A stretch of 64,000 nt of DNA from Trebonia sp963773105 (GCA_963773105.1 CAVZAA010000001.1:806001-870000), one strand, 5' to 3'. Counted from the first letter of the stretch, positions 1-8,996 are shown. Numbers and translations: made by a program. The notes: generated from the letters alone by a model not told the origin.

Positions 1-502
1 CCTGGGTCAGCGCCAGCGCCCCGCCTGCGGCGGCGGTCAGCGTGACCAGCGTGATCGCGAACGGCGGGACGTCAAGCCGGGTAATGAACCAGCCGTGCAG
101 GAACCCGACTACCATGCCGATCCCAAGAGAGGCCAGGATGGAGAAGACGACCGGCCAGTGCCAGTTGACGTCGACGTAGGCCGAGCACATCGAGCAGAAC
201 GCCACCATCGACCCCGGCGACAGGTCGATGCCGCTGGTGATGATGACCATGCTGACCCCGACCGCGAGGATGCCGTAGTCGGCCAGGTCGAGCCCGATCA
301 CCTGCAGGTTGGCGACGTCGGCGAAATCGTGATGCACCGCCGTCACGATGATGAACACCAGCACGCAGGCGGCGACCACCCCGAATTCGGGGATATCGGT
401 AATCTTTCTCGCCCAGCCTCGCGCACCGCCGCCGCCCGCCCCAAGGCCGGCCGGCGCGTCGTTACGGTCGTTGCTTGACGTCTCCGCTTGTTCCGTTTTC
501 AC
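1..502 (-). CDS. Sugar ABC transporter permease (RbsC/XylH family), 3' part outside window
   Basis: The first 167 residues of an inner-membrane permease of the ribose/xylose/arabinose importer family; the gene runs off the left edge. After a polar N-terminal tail of about 35 residues, hydrophobic helices follow (FGVVAACVLVFIIVTAV, then a second at the ITSGIDLSPGS motif that is the family signature in BPD_transp_2 permeases, then WPVVFSILASLGIGMVVGF). The GTG start at 502 overlaps the stop of the upstream ATPase gene as GTGA, so the two are translationally coupled. Its place behind araBDA and behind operators identical in design to the araB operator makes L-arabinose the likely substrate, which is inference; the motif alone cannot tell the sugar. 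Confidence 0.85.
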   Translation of the reverse strand, partial: MKTEQAETSSNDRNDAPAGLGAGGGGARGWARKITDIPEFGVVAACVLVFIIVTAVHHDFADVANLQVIGLDLADYGILAVGVSMVIITSGIDLSPGSMVAFCSMCSAYVDVNWHWPVVFSILASLGIGMVVGFLHGWFITRLDVPPFAITLVTLTAAAGGALALTQ

Positions 503-1069
503 GGGCTTTCCTTCACTCCGGCTGCGGTGAGCAGCACGCGCTCTTTCGAGAATTCGTCACGGGCGAGAACTCGGCCTATCCGGCCCGTTCTGAGCACCAC
601 GATCTGATCGGACAGGTGGAATAGCTCTTCCAGCTCGGAGGAGGCCACTATCACCGCCATGCCCCGGGCCCGCGCCTCGTCGATAAGCCCGTAGATTTCC
701 GCCTTGGCGCCGACGTCGACGCCCCGGGTGGGCTCGTCGAGCAAGAGCAGCTTCGGATTGGCGGCGAACCATTTACCGAAGATGACCCGCTGCTGGTTCC
801 CGCCCGACAGCGATCCGATCGGCTGCTCGATGGACGCCATCCGCGCCCCCGTTACCGCCACGAATTCGGCCGCCTTGACGCGTTCCGTCTTGGGCGAGAA
901 GAAGCCCCGCCGGGTGAGCCGCCGGAGGGTGGCGAGGGTGACGTTCCAGCGCACCGGCGAGATGACGATGATGGACTGCTGCTTGCGATCCTCGGGGACC
1001 AGGGCAACGCCGGCCGCGACCGCGTCCCCGGGGGAGCGCGGCGCGTAGCCGGCGCCCGCGCACGGACAA
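499..1069 (-). pseudogene. Sugar ABC transporter ATP-binding protein (XylG/AraG-like), N-terminal part missing
   Basis: Only the last roughly 185 residues of a two-domain sugar-import ATPase of about 500 residues are present. Visible are the linker VALVPEDRKQQ, the second-domain ABC signature LSGGNQQR, Walker B LLLLDEPTRGVDVG and the D/H-loop region IVASSELEEL. The first nucleotide-binding domain and the second Walker A are absent. Upstream in this frame there is no more ATPase sequence; instead one meets a good ribosome site (AAGGAGG on the minus strand near 1075) and a TTG/GTG that opens a different frame. The simplest reading is that the start of an operon gene has been joined, out of frame by one base, to the inside of the ATPase gene. 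Whether this is a true deletion or an assembly error cannot be told here. Confidence 0.75.
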
Positions 1070-1123
1070 CCTCCTTGTTGCGGTCTGGAATTACAAGGAC
1101 ATGCCGAAATAACGGATCGGACT

Positions 1124-1137
1124 TGTGAACGGTCACA
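1124..1137. promoter_or_regulatory. LacI-type operator, arabinose regulon (proximal site)
   Basis: TGTGAACGGTCACA, an imperfect palindrome with a CG centre as expected for a LacI-family regulator. It lies in the leader of the transporter genes and matches the araB operator at 5339-5352 in 13 of 14 positions. The regulator encoded at 5487-6563 is the obvious candidate ligand. Confidence 0.75.
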
Positions 1138-1176
1138 TTCCTATGGCCTTTAGGCTGTTTACCTTGTCTCGTATTA

Positions 1177-1204
1177 TGTGAACGGTCACATGTGAACGGT
1201 CACA
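1177..1204. promoter_or_regulatory. Two abutting LacI-type operators upstream of the sugar transporter
   Basis: Two copies of TGTGAACGGTCACA sit head to tail without a gap (1177-1190 and 1191-1204). With the site at 1124-1137 they make three identical operators. The spacing from the middle of the pair to the proximal site is about 60 bp. On the minus strand a CATAAT-like -10 element directly follows the pair, so the sites would cover the -35 region of the transporter promoter. Confidence 0.75.
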
Positions 1205-1377
1205 TTGACTGAAATCGGCTCCGTCAAGTGCGTCAAGTGCGTGCGTCCTGATTGTTACATTCACGCGACGGAGGGCTTTGCGGCGGAAACGGGCGCGCAA
1301 AATATGCGCCCATGGTGAAGCGAGAGGTCAGGTCATCCCGCGAGCGCAGCGGCTAGTGGCGGTGGAGGCGAAGCACC

Positions 1378-1419
1378 GGTCCGTTCGGGAAAAATCCTTT
1401 GAAGTTTCTCGAACGGACC
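1378..1419 (-). terminator. Hairpin downstream of araA, probable terminator
   Basis: GGTCCGTTCG (1378-1387) pairs exactly with CGAACGGACC (1410-1419) around an AT-rich loop. It lies 25 bases beyond the araA stop. There is no good U-run, so termination is likely but not certain. The rest of 1205-1443 holds no gene that I can support, only a short direct repeat GTCAAGTGC twice near 1223. Confidence 0.5.
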
Positions 1420-1443
1420 GTGATTTCACCGGCCCGGCCGATG

Positions 1444-2958
1444 TCAGATGCCGCGGGCCAGCCGGTAATAGGCGGCGTTCCAGCGCAGTTCCTGCTCGAA
1501 CGCCCGCACGGTCGTTGCCTGATCAATGGTGAGCAGCTCGGTGCCCGCGATCCGGGCGAAGTCCTCGAACGCATCGATGCCCACTGCGGTGGACATCACC
1601 GTGTGGTGGGCCGCGCCCGCCTGCAGCCACGACGTGGCCGAGGTTTGGAAGTCCGGGGCCGGCCGCCACACGGCGCGCCCGACCGGCAGCCGGGGGAGCG
1701 GCTCGGCCGGCGGCACTACCTCGACCACGTTCGCGACCAGCCGGAATCGGTCGCGCATATCGGACAGCGCCACCACTACCCCCGGGCCGGGATCGGCCGA
1801 GAAGACCAGCCGGACCGGGTCCTCCTTGCCGCCGATCGCCAGCGGGTGGATCTCGAGCGTCGGCCGGCCGGCGGTCAGGCTAGGGCAGACCTCGAGCATG
1901 TGCGCGCCCAGGATGAGCTCGCGCCCGGGGGTCAGGTCGTAGGTGTAGTCCTCCATCAGAGACGCGCCGCCGGGCAGGCCCGCGCCCATGACCTTGGCCG
2001 CCCGCACGAGCACGGCCGTCTTCCAGTCGCCCTCGGCGCCGAATCCGTAGCCGTCCGCCATCAGCCGCTGGACGGCCAGGCCGGGCAGCTGCTTCAGGTC
2101 GCCCAGATCCTCGAAGTTGGTGGTGAAGGCGCCGAAGCCGCCCGCGTCGAGGAAGGACCGCAGCCCCAGTTCGATGGCCGCGCCGTCGCGGAGCGACTGA
2201 TGGCGCTCCTTTCCGATCTGGAGTTCGGTGGCGACGTCGTAGCTGTCCTGGTACTCGACCACCAGCGCGTCGACGTCGGCCGGGTCGACGTCGGCCACCG
2301 CCTTGGCCAGGTCGTTGACGCCCCAGGTGTTGACCTGGACGCCGAAGATCGCCTCGGCCTCGGTCTTATCGCCCTCGGTGACCGCGACGAACCGCATGTT
2401 GTCGCCGAACCGCGCGAGCTTGAGCGCGCGGGTGGCGGCCCAGCCCGCCGCCGCCCGGGCCCAGGTCGCCACCTGGTCGACCACCCGCGGGTCGGACACG
2501 TGGCCGACCACGGTCTTCCTGCGCAGCGCGAGTCGGGTCTGGATGTAGCCGAACTCGCGGTCGCCGTGCGCGGCCTGGTTCAGGTTCATGAAGTCGAAGT
2601 CGATGTCGGCCCACGGGAGCGCGACGTTGGCCTGCGTGTGCAGGTGGAGCAGGGGCTTGTCGAGTGCGCCGAGCCCGCCGATCCACATCTTGGCGGGGCT
2701 GAAGGTGTGCATCCACGCGATGACGCCGATCACGGCGTCACTGTCGTTCGCCGCGAGCATGACCCGGCGGATCTCGTCCGGCTGGGTGAGCACCGGCTTC
2801 CACACGATCCTGACCGGGACGGCCGAGGCCGCCTCCAGCGCGCCCGCGATCTGCGCGGACTGCCAGGCAACCTGCTGAAGCGTCTCCGGGCCGTAGAGAT
2901 GCTGGCTTCCGGTCAGGAACCAGACCTCAAGGCGGGCGAACGCGTTCGGTGCGGACAT
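1444..2958 (-). CDS. araA: L-arabinose isomerase
   Basis: Converts L-arabinose to L-ribulose in the cytoplasm, first step of arabinose use. The 504-residue product has the usual length of the family. It starts MSAPNAFARLEVWFLTGSQ, where WFLTGSQHLYG is the conserved N-terminal motif, and carries the metal-site stretches GAEGDWKT, SLMEDYTYDL, GAHMLEVCPS and GAAHHTVMS near the end. The ATG start at 2958 shares one base with the araD stop (TGATG), so it is the last gene of a coupled araB-araD-araA operon. Regulation is expected through the operator in front of araB. No oddities seen. Confidence 0.97.
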   Translation of the reverse strand: MSAPNAFARLEVWFLTGSQHLYGPETLQQVAWQSAQIAGALEAASAVPVRIVWKPVLTQPDEIRRVMLAANDSDAVIGVIAWMHTFSPAKMWIGGLGALDKPLLHLHTQANVALPWADIDFDFMNLNQAAHGDREFGYIQTRLALRRKTVVGHVSDPRVVDQVATWARAAAGWAATRALKLARFGDNMRFVAVTEGDKTEAEAIFGVQVNTWGVNDLAKAVADVDPADVDALVVEYQDSYDVATELQIGKERHQSLRDGAAIELGLRSFLDAGGFGAFTTNFEDLGDLKQLPGLAVQRLMADGYGFGAEGDWKTAVLVRAAKVMGAGLPGGASLMEDYTYDLTPGRELILGAHMLEVCPSLTAGRPTLEIHPLAIGGKEDPVRLVFSADPGPGVVVALSDMRDRFRLVANVVEVVPPAEPLPRLPVGRAVWRPAPDFQTSATSWLQAGAAHHTVMSTAVGIDAFEDFARIAGTELLTIDQATTVRAFEQELRWNAAYYRLARGI

Positions 2959-3665
2959 CAGTGCACTGCTCCTTCTGAAGGCTGTCCGTAGATGTTCTGG
3001 TAGCGGGCGAAGAGCGCGTCGATCGCCTCGGGGGCGATCGGCACCGGCTCGCCGCCCTGCCGCGCGATGTGAATCGTGCGGGCGACGTCCTCCGTCATGA
3101 CGGCGGCCTTGACCGCGTCCCTGGGGTTGCGCCCGATCGTGAACACGCCGTGGCTGCGCATCAGCACCGCGCGGGATCGGTGACCGGAGAGGGTGGCGAC
3201 GATTCCCCGGCCGATGGAGTCGTCGCCGATGATCGCGAAGGGCCCGACCGGGATCTCGCCCCCGAACTCGTCGGCCATCCCGGTGATGACGCACGGGATC
3301 GGCTCGCCCCGCGCCGCCCACGCGGTGGCGTAGGTCGAGTGGGTGTGCACCACCCCGCCCACCTCGGGCATGTTCCGGTAGACGAAGGCGTGGGCGGCGG
3401 TGTCGCTGGACGGCTTGAGGTCGGACCCGGCGCTGCCCTCGACGACGTTGCCGTCGAGGTCGCACAGGATCATGGTGGCCGGGGTGAGCTCGTCGTAGTC
3501 GACCCCGCTGGGCTTGATCACGAACAGCTCGGCCCCGGGGACCCGGCCGGACACGTTGCCCGCGGTCCAGACGATGAGCCCGTAGCGCACCAGCTCGCCG
3601 TGCAGCCTGGCCACGTCGGCCCGGACCCGGTCGATGACGGCGAGAATGCCCTCAGGCTCGGTCAT
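2958..3665 (-). CDS. araD: L-ribulose-5-phosphate 4-epimerase
   Basis: Class II aldolase/adducin-fold enzyme giving D-xylulose 5-phosphate, third step of arabinose catabolism. The 235-residue protein shows the zinc-site motif HTHSTYATAWA, the phosphate-binding GNVSGR and KPSGVDYDEL stretches and the C-terminal SHGVFTIG segment. The ATG at 3665 overlaps the araB stop by four bases (ATGA), and its own stop touches the araA start. The compact arrangement argues for one transcript with araB and araA. Confidence 0.96.
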   Translation of the reverse strand: MTEPEGILAVIDRVRADVARLHGELVRYGLIVWTAGNVSGRVPGAELFVIKPSGVDYDELTPATMILCDLDGNVVEGSAGSDLKPSSDTAAHAFVYRNMPEVGGVVHTHSTYATAWAARGEPIPCVITGMADEFGGEIPVGPFAIIGDDSIGRGIVATLSGHRSRAVLMRSHGVFTIGRNPRDAVKAAVMTEDVARTIHIARQGGEPVPIAPEAIDALFARYQNIYGQPSEGAVH

Positions 3666-5317
3666 GACATTGCCTCCCGCCGTATCGCGTGCAACCGGTG
3701 CATGACGTCGTTGACGCCCCGGCCGAAGTAGTCGTGCAGTTGCGAGTACTCGGCGTACAGCCGGTCGTAGCCGTCGGCGGCCGCCTTGTCGGGCACGTAG
3801 CTGCGCGCGCTGCGGCCGCCCATCGCGCGCCCGGCGGTCGTCACGTCGGGGTAGGCGCCGGCCGCGACGGCGGCGTGGATCGCCGAGCCCAGCGCGGGCG
3901 CCTGCGCGCTGGCGCAGGTCTCGATCGGCATTCGCAGCACGTTGGCGTACGTCTGCATGAGGAACTCGTTCTTCAGCAGCCCGCCCGCCGCCACGAACTC
4001 GGTCACCGGGACGCCGCTGGCGCCGAAGGTCTCGACGATCTTCCTGGTACCGAACGCGGTCGCCTCGATCAGCGCCCGGTAGACGTCCTCCGCCCTGGTG
4101 GCCAGCGTCATGCCGATGACCAGGCCGGACAGGGCGTGGTCGACCAGGACGGACCGGTTGCCCGACTCCCAGTCGAGCGCCAGCAGGCCGTGCGCGCCGA
4201 CCGGCTGGATCTCGGCCAGCGCGGTCAGGTACTCCTGGACAGAACGCCCGGAGCGCGCGGCCTCCTGCCGGTAGCCATCCGGCACGAAGCTGTCGGCGAA
4301 CCAGCCGAAGATGTCGCCGACCCCGGACTGGCCGGCCTCGTAGCCGTACAGCCCGCGGACGATCCCGCCGTCGACGACGCCGCACATGCCCGGCACCTCG
4401 GTCAGCGTCTCGGCGTTCATCACGTGGCAGGTCGAGGTGCCCATGATCGCGAGCATCTGCCCCGGCTCGACCGCGCGGGCGGCGGGCGCGGTCACGTGCG
4501 CGTCCACGTTGCCGACGGCGACCGCGATCCCTGCGGGCAGCCCGGTCCAGGCCGCCGCCTGCGCGGTGAGGGTTCCCGCGGGCTCGCCCAGCTGGCCAAT
4601 CCGGTGCGCCAGCTTGCGCTCGGCGAAGTCGGAGAAGGCCGGGTTGAGCGCGGCCAGGAAGTCCGCCTCGGGGTAGCGTCCGTCCTGGTAGATCCCCTTG
4701 TAGCCGGCCGAGCAGGCGTTGCGCACATAGCCGCCGGTGAGCTGCCAGACGATCCAGTCGGCCGCTTCGACCCAGTGGTCCATCCGGTGGTAGAGCTCGG
4801 GGTCCTCCTCGAGCAGCTGCAGCGCCTTCGCGAACTCCCACTCCGACGAGATCAGCCCGCCGTAGCGCGGCAGCCAGCTCTCGGCCCGCTCGGCCGCGAT
4901 GGCGTTGATCCGGTCCGCCTGCGGCTGGGCGGCGTGATGCTTCCACAGCTTCACGTAGGCGTGCGGGCGGTTCTGGTACTCCAGGACCTCGCACAGCGGC
5001 GTCCCGTCGGCGAAGACCGGCAGGATCGTGCACGCGGTGAAGTCCGTGCCGAGGCCGATGACGTCGGCCGGGTCGATGCCCGCCGCGCGCACCGCCTCGG
5101 GGACCGCCTGCCGTAGCACCGCCACGTAGTCGGCCGGGACCTGGAGGGCCCAGTCCGGCGGGAGATCCTCACCGCCTGGCAGCTCGCGGTCGATGACCCG
5201 GTTTGGGTAGTCGGTCACGGCGGTGCCGACCTCGCGACCGTCACTGACCCGCACTACCAGCGCCCGACCGGAAAGCGTTCCGTAGTCCACGCCGATGACG
5301 TACTGCTCGCCGCCCAT
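3662..5317 (-). CDS. araB: L-ribulokinase, FGGY family
   Basis: Phosphorylates L-ribulose with ATP to L-ribulose 5-phosphate. The 551-residue protein begins with the ribulokinase motif IGVDYGTLSGRALVV, has the substrate-site DFTACT and the C-terminal ATP-site segment FVAAGGLLKNEFLMQ, and is of normal FGGY length. A GAGGAG ribosome site precedes the ATG. It is the first gene of the arabinose operon; a -35/-10 pair and a palindromic operator lie just upstream (5339-5396). Confidence 0.96.
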   Translation of the reverse strand: MGGEQYVIGVDYGTLSGRALVVRVSDGREVGTAVTDYPNRVIDRELPGGEDLPPDWALQVPADYVAVLRQAVPEAVRAAGIDPADVIGLGTDFTACTILPVFADGTPLCEVLEYQNRPHAYVKLWKHHAAQPQADRINAIAAERAESWLPRYGGLISSEWEFAKALQLLEEDPELYHRMDHWVEAADWIVWQLTGGYVRNACSAGYKGIYQDGRYPEADFLAALNPAFSDFAERKLAHRIGQLGEPAGTLTAQAAAWTGLPAGIAVAVGNVDAHVTAPAARAVEPGQMLAIMGTSTCHVMNAETLTEVPGMCGVVDGGIVRGLYGYEAGQSGVGDIFGWFADSFVPDGYRQEAARSGRSVQEYLTALAEIQPVGAHGLLALDWESGNRSVLVDHALSGLVIGMTLATRAEDVYRALIEATAFGTRKIVETFGASGVPVTEFVAAGGLLKNEFLMQTYANVLRMPIETCASAQAPALGSAIHAAVAAGAYPDVTTAGRAMGGRSARSYVPDKAAADGYDRLYAEYSQLHDYFGRGVNDVMHRLHAIRREAMS

Positions 5318-5338
5318 GCACTCCTCGATCCCCAGTGA

Positions 5339-5352
5339 TGTGACCGGTCACA
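5339..5352. promoter_or_regulatory. LacI-type operator in front of araB
   Basis: TGTGACCGGTCACA is a perfect palindrome. It begins about 22 bases before the araB start and lies just after the predicted transcription start, a typical repressor position. It matches the three operators near the transporter (TGTGAACGGTCACA). Confidence 0.8.
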
Positions 5353-5367
5353 TTCACCTGCCGTCAT

Positions 5368-5396
5368 GTTATCTCAGAGATTGCGATCCACGTCAA
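5368..5396 (-). promoter_or_regulatory. Promoter of araBDA
   Basis: Read on the minus strand: TTGACG (5396-5391), 17 bases, GATAAC (5373-5368). Spacing and sequence fit a housekeeping-sigma promoter and place the start of transcription a few bases upstream of the operator. Confidence 0.65.
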
Positions 5397-5486
5397 CCGT
5401 CGCTTATGCCGCCGCACTGGGCAAGCGCCCAGAATCGGGCTCTGATCGGGCTTTGCGCTCCTGGCGGGCCGCGGGCGGGCCGGCCG

Positions 5487-6563
5487 TCATGGTTGGGCGG
5501 GCGCGACCGAGTCCCTGACGATCAGCTTCGGTTCGACCATGGGCGTGGCGTCGGCGGTCGCGTCCGACTGTCGGACTGGGTCCTCCGCCTGGTCGATGGC
5601 GTCGATCAGCATGCTCACACAGCGCTCGCCGACCTGGCTGAACTCCTGCCGGACGGTCGTCAGCGGCGGCCAGAAATGGGCGGACTCGGGGATGTCGTCG
5701 AAGCCGACGATGCTGACGTCGCGCGGCACGTCAAGGCCGGCCTCGCGGAAGGCATGGATCAGGCCGAGCGCCATCTGGTCGTTGGACGAGAACACGGCCG
5801 TGAACGGCAGGTCGCCTGGGCCGGTGTCGCTGACGAGCGCGCGGCCGATCTCGTAGCCCGAGTCGGCCGTCCAGTCGCCGAACAGCGGCGGCGACGCGGG
5901 CAGTCCGGCCGCGCGCAGCCCCGCCTGATAGGCGCGGAGCCTGGACTGCGCGTCGTTCCAGTCCGGCGGGCCCGCCACGTGCAGGATGCGCCGGTGCCCC
6001 TGGCCGAAGAGATAGTCGAGCACCAGTCGGACCCCGGTCGCCTGGTCGACCGAGACCACGGGGATGCCGCCCGCGTCGCTCTGCTCGCCCTGGGCGGCCA
6101 CGATGGGCACGTTCATCGACAGCGCGGCCAGCCGGGACAGCACCGTCGTCCGCGGCGCGACGATGACGATGCCCTCCACGTTCTGGCTCAGCAGTTCCTC
6201 GATCGCGGCGGTGATGGCGCCGGGGGCGACTGACGCCAGATGGGCGACGGTCGCGTAGTAGCCGCGCGCGCGGGCCGCGTCCTCGACTGCGCTCACGCTG
6301 CTGGCCGGGCCGTAGTGCGAGCCGACGGCGGCGGCGAGCACGCCGATCGTCTCCGACCGCTGGGTCGAGAGCATCCGCGCCGCCCGGCTCGGGCGGAACT
6401 GCAACTCGTCCATCGCCGCGAGCACCCGCGACTTGGTGACATCGCGGATGCTGGCGTGGCCGTTGAGTACCCGCGAGACCGTCTGATGCGAGACCCCGGC
6501 CAGCCGGGCGACATCGCGAATGCTCGCCGGCCGAGGACGAGGCTCGCTCACGCCCTGACTCAC
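5487..6563 (-). CDS. LacI-family transcriptional regulator of the arabinose locus
   Basis: DNA-binding repressor of about 358 residues. The N-terminal helix-turn-helix and hinge are visible (SIRDVARLAGVSHQTVSRVLN, continuing to the RPSRAARML hinge), followed by a periplasmic-binding-protein-like sensor domain with SSNDQMALGL and VGFDDIPES, both typical. The GTG at 6563 is chosen because AGGAGG precedes it by five bases; an in-frame GTG at 6578 lacks that spacing. It sits immediately upstream of araBDA on the same strand, and identical LacI-like palindromes control araB and the transporter, so it most likely represses both and is induced by arabinose. That pairing is inference from position. 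Confidence 0.88.
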   Translation of the reverse strand: MSQGVSEPRPRPASIRDVARLAGVSHQTVSRVLNGHASIRDVTKSRVLAAMDELQFRPSRAARMLSTQRSETIGVLAAAVGSHYGPASSVSAVEDAARARGYYATVAHLASVAPGAITAAIEELLSQNVEGIVIVAPRTTVLSRLAALSMNVPIVAAQGEQSDAGGIPVVSVDQATGVRLVLDYLFGQGHRRILHVAGPPDWNDAQSRLRAYQAGLRAAGLPASPPLFGDWTADSGYEIGRALVSDTGPGDLPFTAVFSSNDQMALGLIHAFREAGLDVPRDVSIVGFDDIPESAHFWPPLTTVRQEFSQVGERCVSMLIDAIDQAEDPVRQSDATADATPMVEPKLIVRDSVAPAQP

Positions 6564-6707
6564 TGCTGCCTCCTGCACACGTCGAGCATTGCATACCTCC
6601 GCTGGCCTGGGGGAACCGGGACGAGGCCGACCCGTCTCCGGGCGGTCGGCCAGCCGTCATGGTGGCGGGCAGCTCAGCTGAGCCGAGGCGTTGGCCCGGC
6701 CTAATCG

Positions 6708-6719
6708 TTACCGGTAACA
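6708..6719. promoter_or_regulatory. Palindrome GTTACCGGTAAC upstream of the LacI-type gene
   Basis: Perfect 12-base palindrome with a CG centre, 145 bases before the regulator start and between it and the FUSC gene. It shares the ACCGGT core with the araB operator but not the outer TGTG/CACA, so it may be an autoregulatory site or the site of another LacI-family protein. Confidence 0.45.
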
Positions 6720-6755
6720 ACGGCCGCTGTCAGCTATCCCCAGCGCCCCGCCCGG

Positions 6756-8996
6756 CTACGCGGGCGCCAGTTGAGCCTGCTCGCCCCGGGCGGCATCGCC
6801 GCCGCCGCGCGTCAGCATCGACAGCACCGAGCGGACCGCGGCCGTCACCGGCTCGAGTGGCGGATCGGCCGGCAGCGGCACGGCGGACCTGAGCGGCCGG
6901 CCCGACTCGATGGCGTCCGCGATCGCGCGCAGCGCGCCGGAGAGTTGGCGGACCGAGGCGGCAGACGGCGGCTGCGCCCCCCGGCCGATGGCGACGGCGG
7001 TCGCGGTCACCGCGTCCATCACCTCTTCCAGGCCAACCACGGCCGGCCACCAGGCCGAGGCCCGACGGCTGACCGGAGTCGGCTCGGACAGGGTCCGCTG
7101 GAACTCCAACCGCACGTTGGACAGGGCGCGGCCGGCCGTCCGGCGCAGCCGCGAGGGCCACTCTGGCAACCCGCTCGCCCCAGCAGTTCCCCGGGCCGAC
7201 TGCGCCGCGTTATCCGCCCCCGGCATCAGCGCCTCGTCCGCGTAGTCGGCCACCGCCCGCACCGCCTCCGCGAACTGCCTGGGCAGATGCACCTGCCAGG
7301 CCGATGGCCAGGGCGCGTATCCCACTAGCAGCACCACCGCGCTGGCTAGCACGGTGTCGACCAGCCGGGCCTCCGCCAGCCGCCAGCCGACCGGATCGAG
7401 CAGGTCGATGAGCAGCACCACCAGCGGCGTCAGGAACGTCGCCACCAGCCCGAAGTTACGCGCCCGGGCGAACGGCACCAGCGCCGCCAGCACCCCGAAG
7501 GGCAGCAGCAGCCACGGCCCGTACGGCACGATCACGAGAATGACCGCGCCGAGCACCGCGCCCACCACCGTCCCGATGGCGCGCTGCACCGCCCGCGCGA
7601 ACACCGAGCCGTAGTCGGGCTTGAGAATGATGCCGACGGTGAGCACCAGCCAGTAGGACCGCTGCAGCGGCAGCACCTCGCTGAGCAGCGCGGCCACCCC
7701 GGTGCAGAGCATCAGCCGTATCGTGTACTCCCACGCGAGCCGCCCGCCGACGAGCTGTTCGCCCAGGTGGATCAGCTCCCCGCGCAGCCGTGCGCGCAAG
7801 CTGGGGGAGCCCGTCTCGGCCGGGGGAGTTGCCGCCGCTCCCCAGTTACCCGAGATCACCCCCTCCAGCGTCACCATCCCCTCCCTCAGCTCCAGCGCCC
7901 CCGGCGACCCCGACCACTGCGGCGGGACCATCGGAAGCCAGGGGGTACTGGCCCGCCGGGGGCGGTGCCGACTGACGCCGTGCCCGCCAAACCCGTGCAC
8001 TCGCGATCTGAGCCCCCCGGTGCGGGTTCCGCCGAAACCGAGCGCTCCGGAGCCAGGCCCGTGCTCGGCCAGCACCGCGTCGGCCAGCCGGTCGAGCGTG
8101 TCGCTGACCCACGGAGGCACCTTCTCCCCGCTAACGCGCAGCGCCGATATCGCCTCTGCGACCTGGTGGCTGGCGTTGAGCACGGCCATCAGATGCATGT
8201 CCCGCCGCGACCGCCCGCCGGCCGAAGCCCGACCTGTGAGCATCGCGTCGTACGCCGCATTGAGGGCGCTGACAGCTGCCTGCCGCGCGTCGTTCGACCT
8301 CGGCGTGCCGATCGCGCGCAGGTCGGCGGCAAGGTTGTGGTAGACGGCGGCGACCGCTTTTCGCTCCGCGCTGCGGGGCGATAGCAGGAACCCGGGCGTG
8401 ATCAGCAGCAGCGCCCACGCGACTCCGACCGCCCACTGCGCCGCGATGTGCCACCACGGCCGCAGACCGCCGAGCGGCCCGAGCCCGAGCGTGCTGTACA
8501 CGAAGAGCTGGAGACCGGTGACGGAGCCGATGCTGCCCAGCCGCGCCAGCATCGCGGACACCCCGGCGATGAACACGACCGCGCCGACCGCGATCCAGCC
8601 GCGGCCGTGGATCAGCATGCCGATCAGCAGCCCGGGCGCGGCGCCGAAGATCGCCGACGTCCCGACCCGCTTAAACCGGTCCCAGTAGGGCCCGCCTTGA
8701 TCGATCGTGATGGACAGCAGCGCGCCCAGGGACGGCAGCAGCGCGAGTTCGCGATGCCCGGTGCTGAACGCCACCGCCAGCGGCACCCAGAGCGCGAGCA
8801 CCGCCCGCGCCATCGTCCCCCAGGGGATGGGCGCCTTCTGCGGCCGCACGACCTCGGCCAGCCACTCCGGCACCACGTCGTCCACCCAGTCGGGTACCCC
8901 GAGCCGCCCGCCGAAAAAACTCCGCACAAGATCCAAGGCTAGAGACAAACGGAGCGGACCGATCATCCGGAATCTGTAGTGAATTTTTTGGGGCAT
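6756..8996 (-). CDS. FUSC-family membrane protein (aromatic acid exporter-like)
   Basis: Predicted inner-membrane protein of about 746 residues with two hydrophobic blocks, an N-terminal one (ARAVLALWVPLAVAFS, LLIGMLIHGRGWIAVGAVVFIAGVSAML) and a second (EYTIRLMLCTGVAALLSEV, SYWLVLTVGIILKPDYGSVFARAVQR) separated and followed by soluble regions. The VGIILKPDYGSVFARAVQR-like stretch is the hallmark of the FUSC/ArAE family, whose studied members export aromatic acids. Substrate unknown here. The ATG at 8996 is chosen because the reading frame upstream is compositionally unlike protein and overlaps the divergent lipoprotein gene; ATG at 8966 is an alternative. No clear ribosome site at either. Confidence 0.75.
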   Translation of the reverse strand: MPQKIHYRFRMIGPLRLSLALDLVRSFFGGRLGVPDWVDDVVPEWLAEVVRPQKAPIPWGTMARAVLALWVPLAVAFSTGHRELALLPSLGALLSITIDQGGPYWDRFKRVGTSAIFGAAPGLLIGMLIHGRGWIAVGAVVFIAGVSAMLARLGSIGSVTGLQLFVYSTLGLGPLGGLRPWWHIAAQWAVGVAWALLLITPGFLLSPRSAERKAVAAVYHNLAADLRAIGTPRSNDARQAAVSALNAAYDAMLTGRASAGGRSRRDMHLMAVLNASHQVAEAISALRVSGEKVPPWVSDTLDRLADAVLAEHGPGSGALGFGGTRTGGLRSRVHGFGGHGVSRHRPRRASTPWLPMVPPQWSGSPGALELREGMVTLEGVISGNWGAAATPPAETGSPSLRARLRGELIHLGEQLVGGRLAWEYTIRLMLCTGVAALLSEVLPLQRSYWLVLTVGIILKPDYGSVFARAVQRAIGTVVGAVLGAVILVIVPYGPWLLLPFGVLAALVPFARARNFGLVATFLTPLVVLLIDLLDPVGWRLAEARLVDTVLASAVVLLVGYAPWPSAWQVHLPRQFAEAVRAVADYADEALMPGADNAAQSARGTAGASGLPEWPSRLRRTAGRALSNVRLEFQRTLSEPTPVSRRASAWWPAVVGLEEVMDAVTATAVAIGRGAQPPSAASVRQLSGALRAIADAIESGRPLRSAVPLPADPPLEPVTAAVRSVLSMLTRGGGDAARGEQAQLAPA

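Noticed and set aside
95..478. Plus-strand reading frame opposite the sugar permease, and many like it opposite real genes (e.g. 1399-2991, 11752-13182, 40836-42233)
   Set aside because: High GC keeps antisense frames open; they show no family motifs, are rich in Arg/Gly/Pro/His and lie exactly over well-supported genes.
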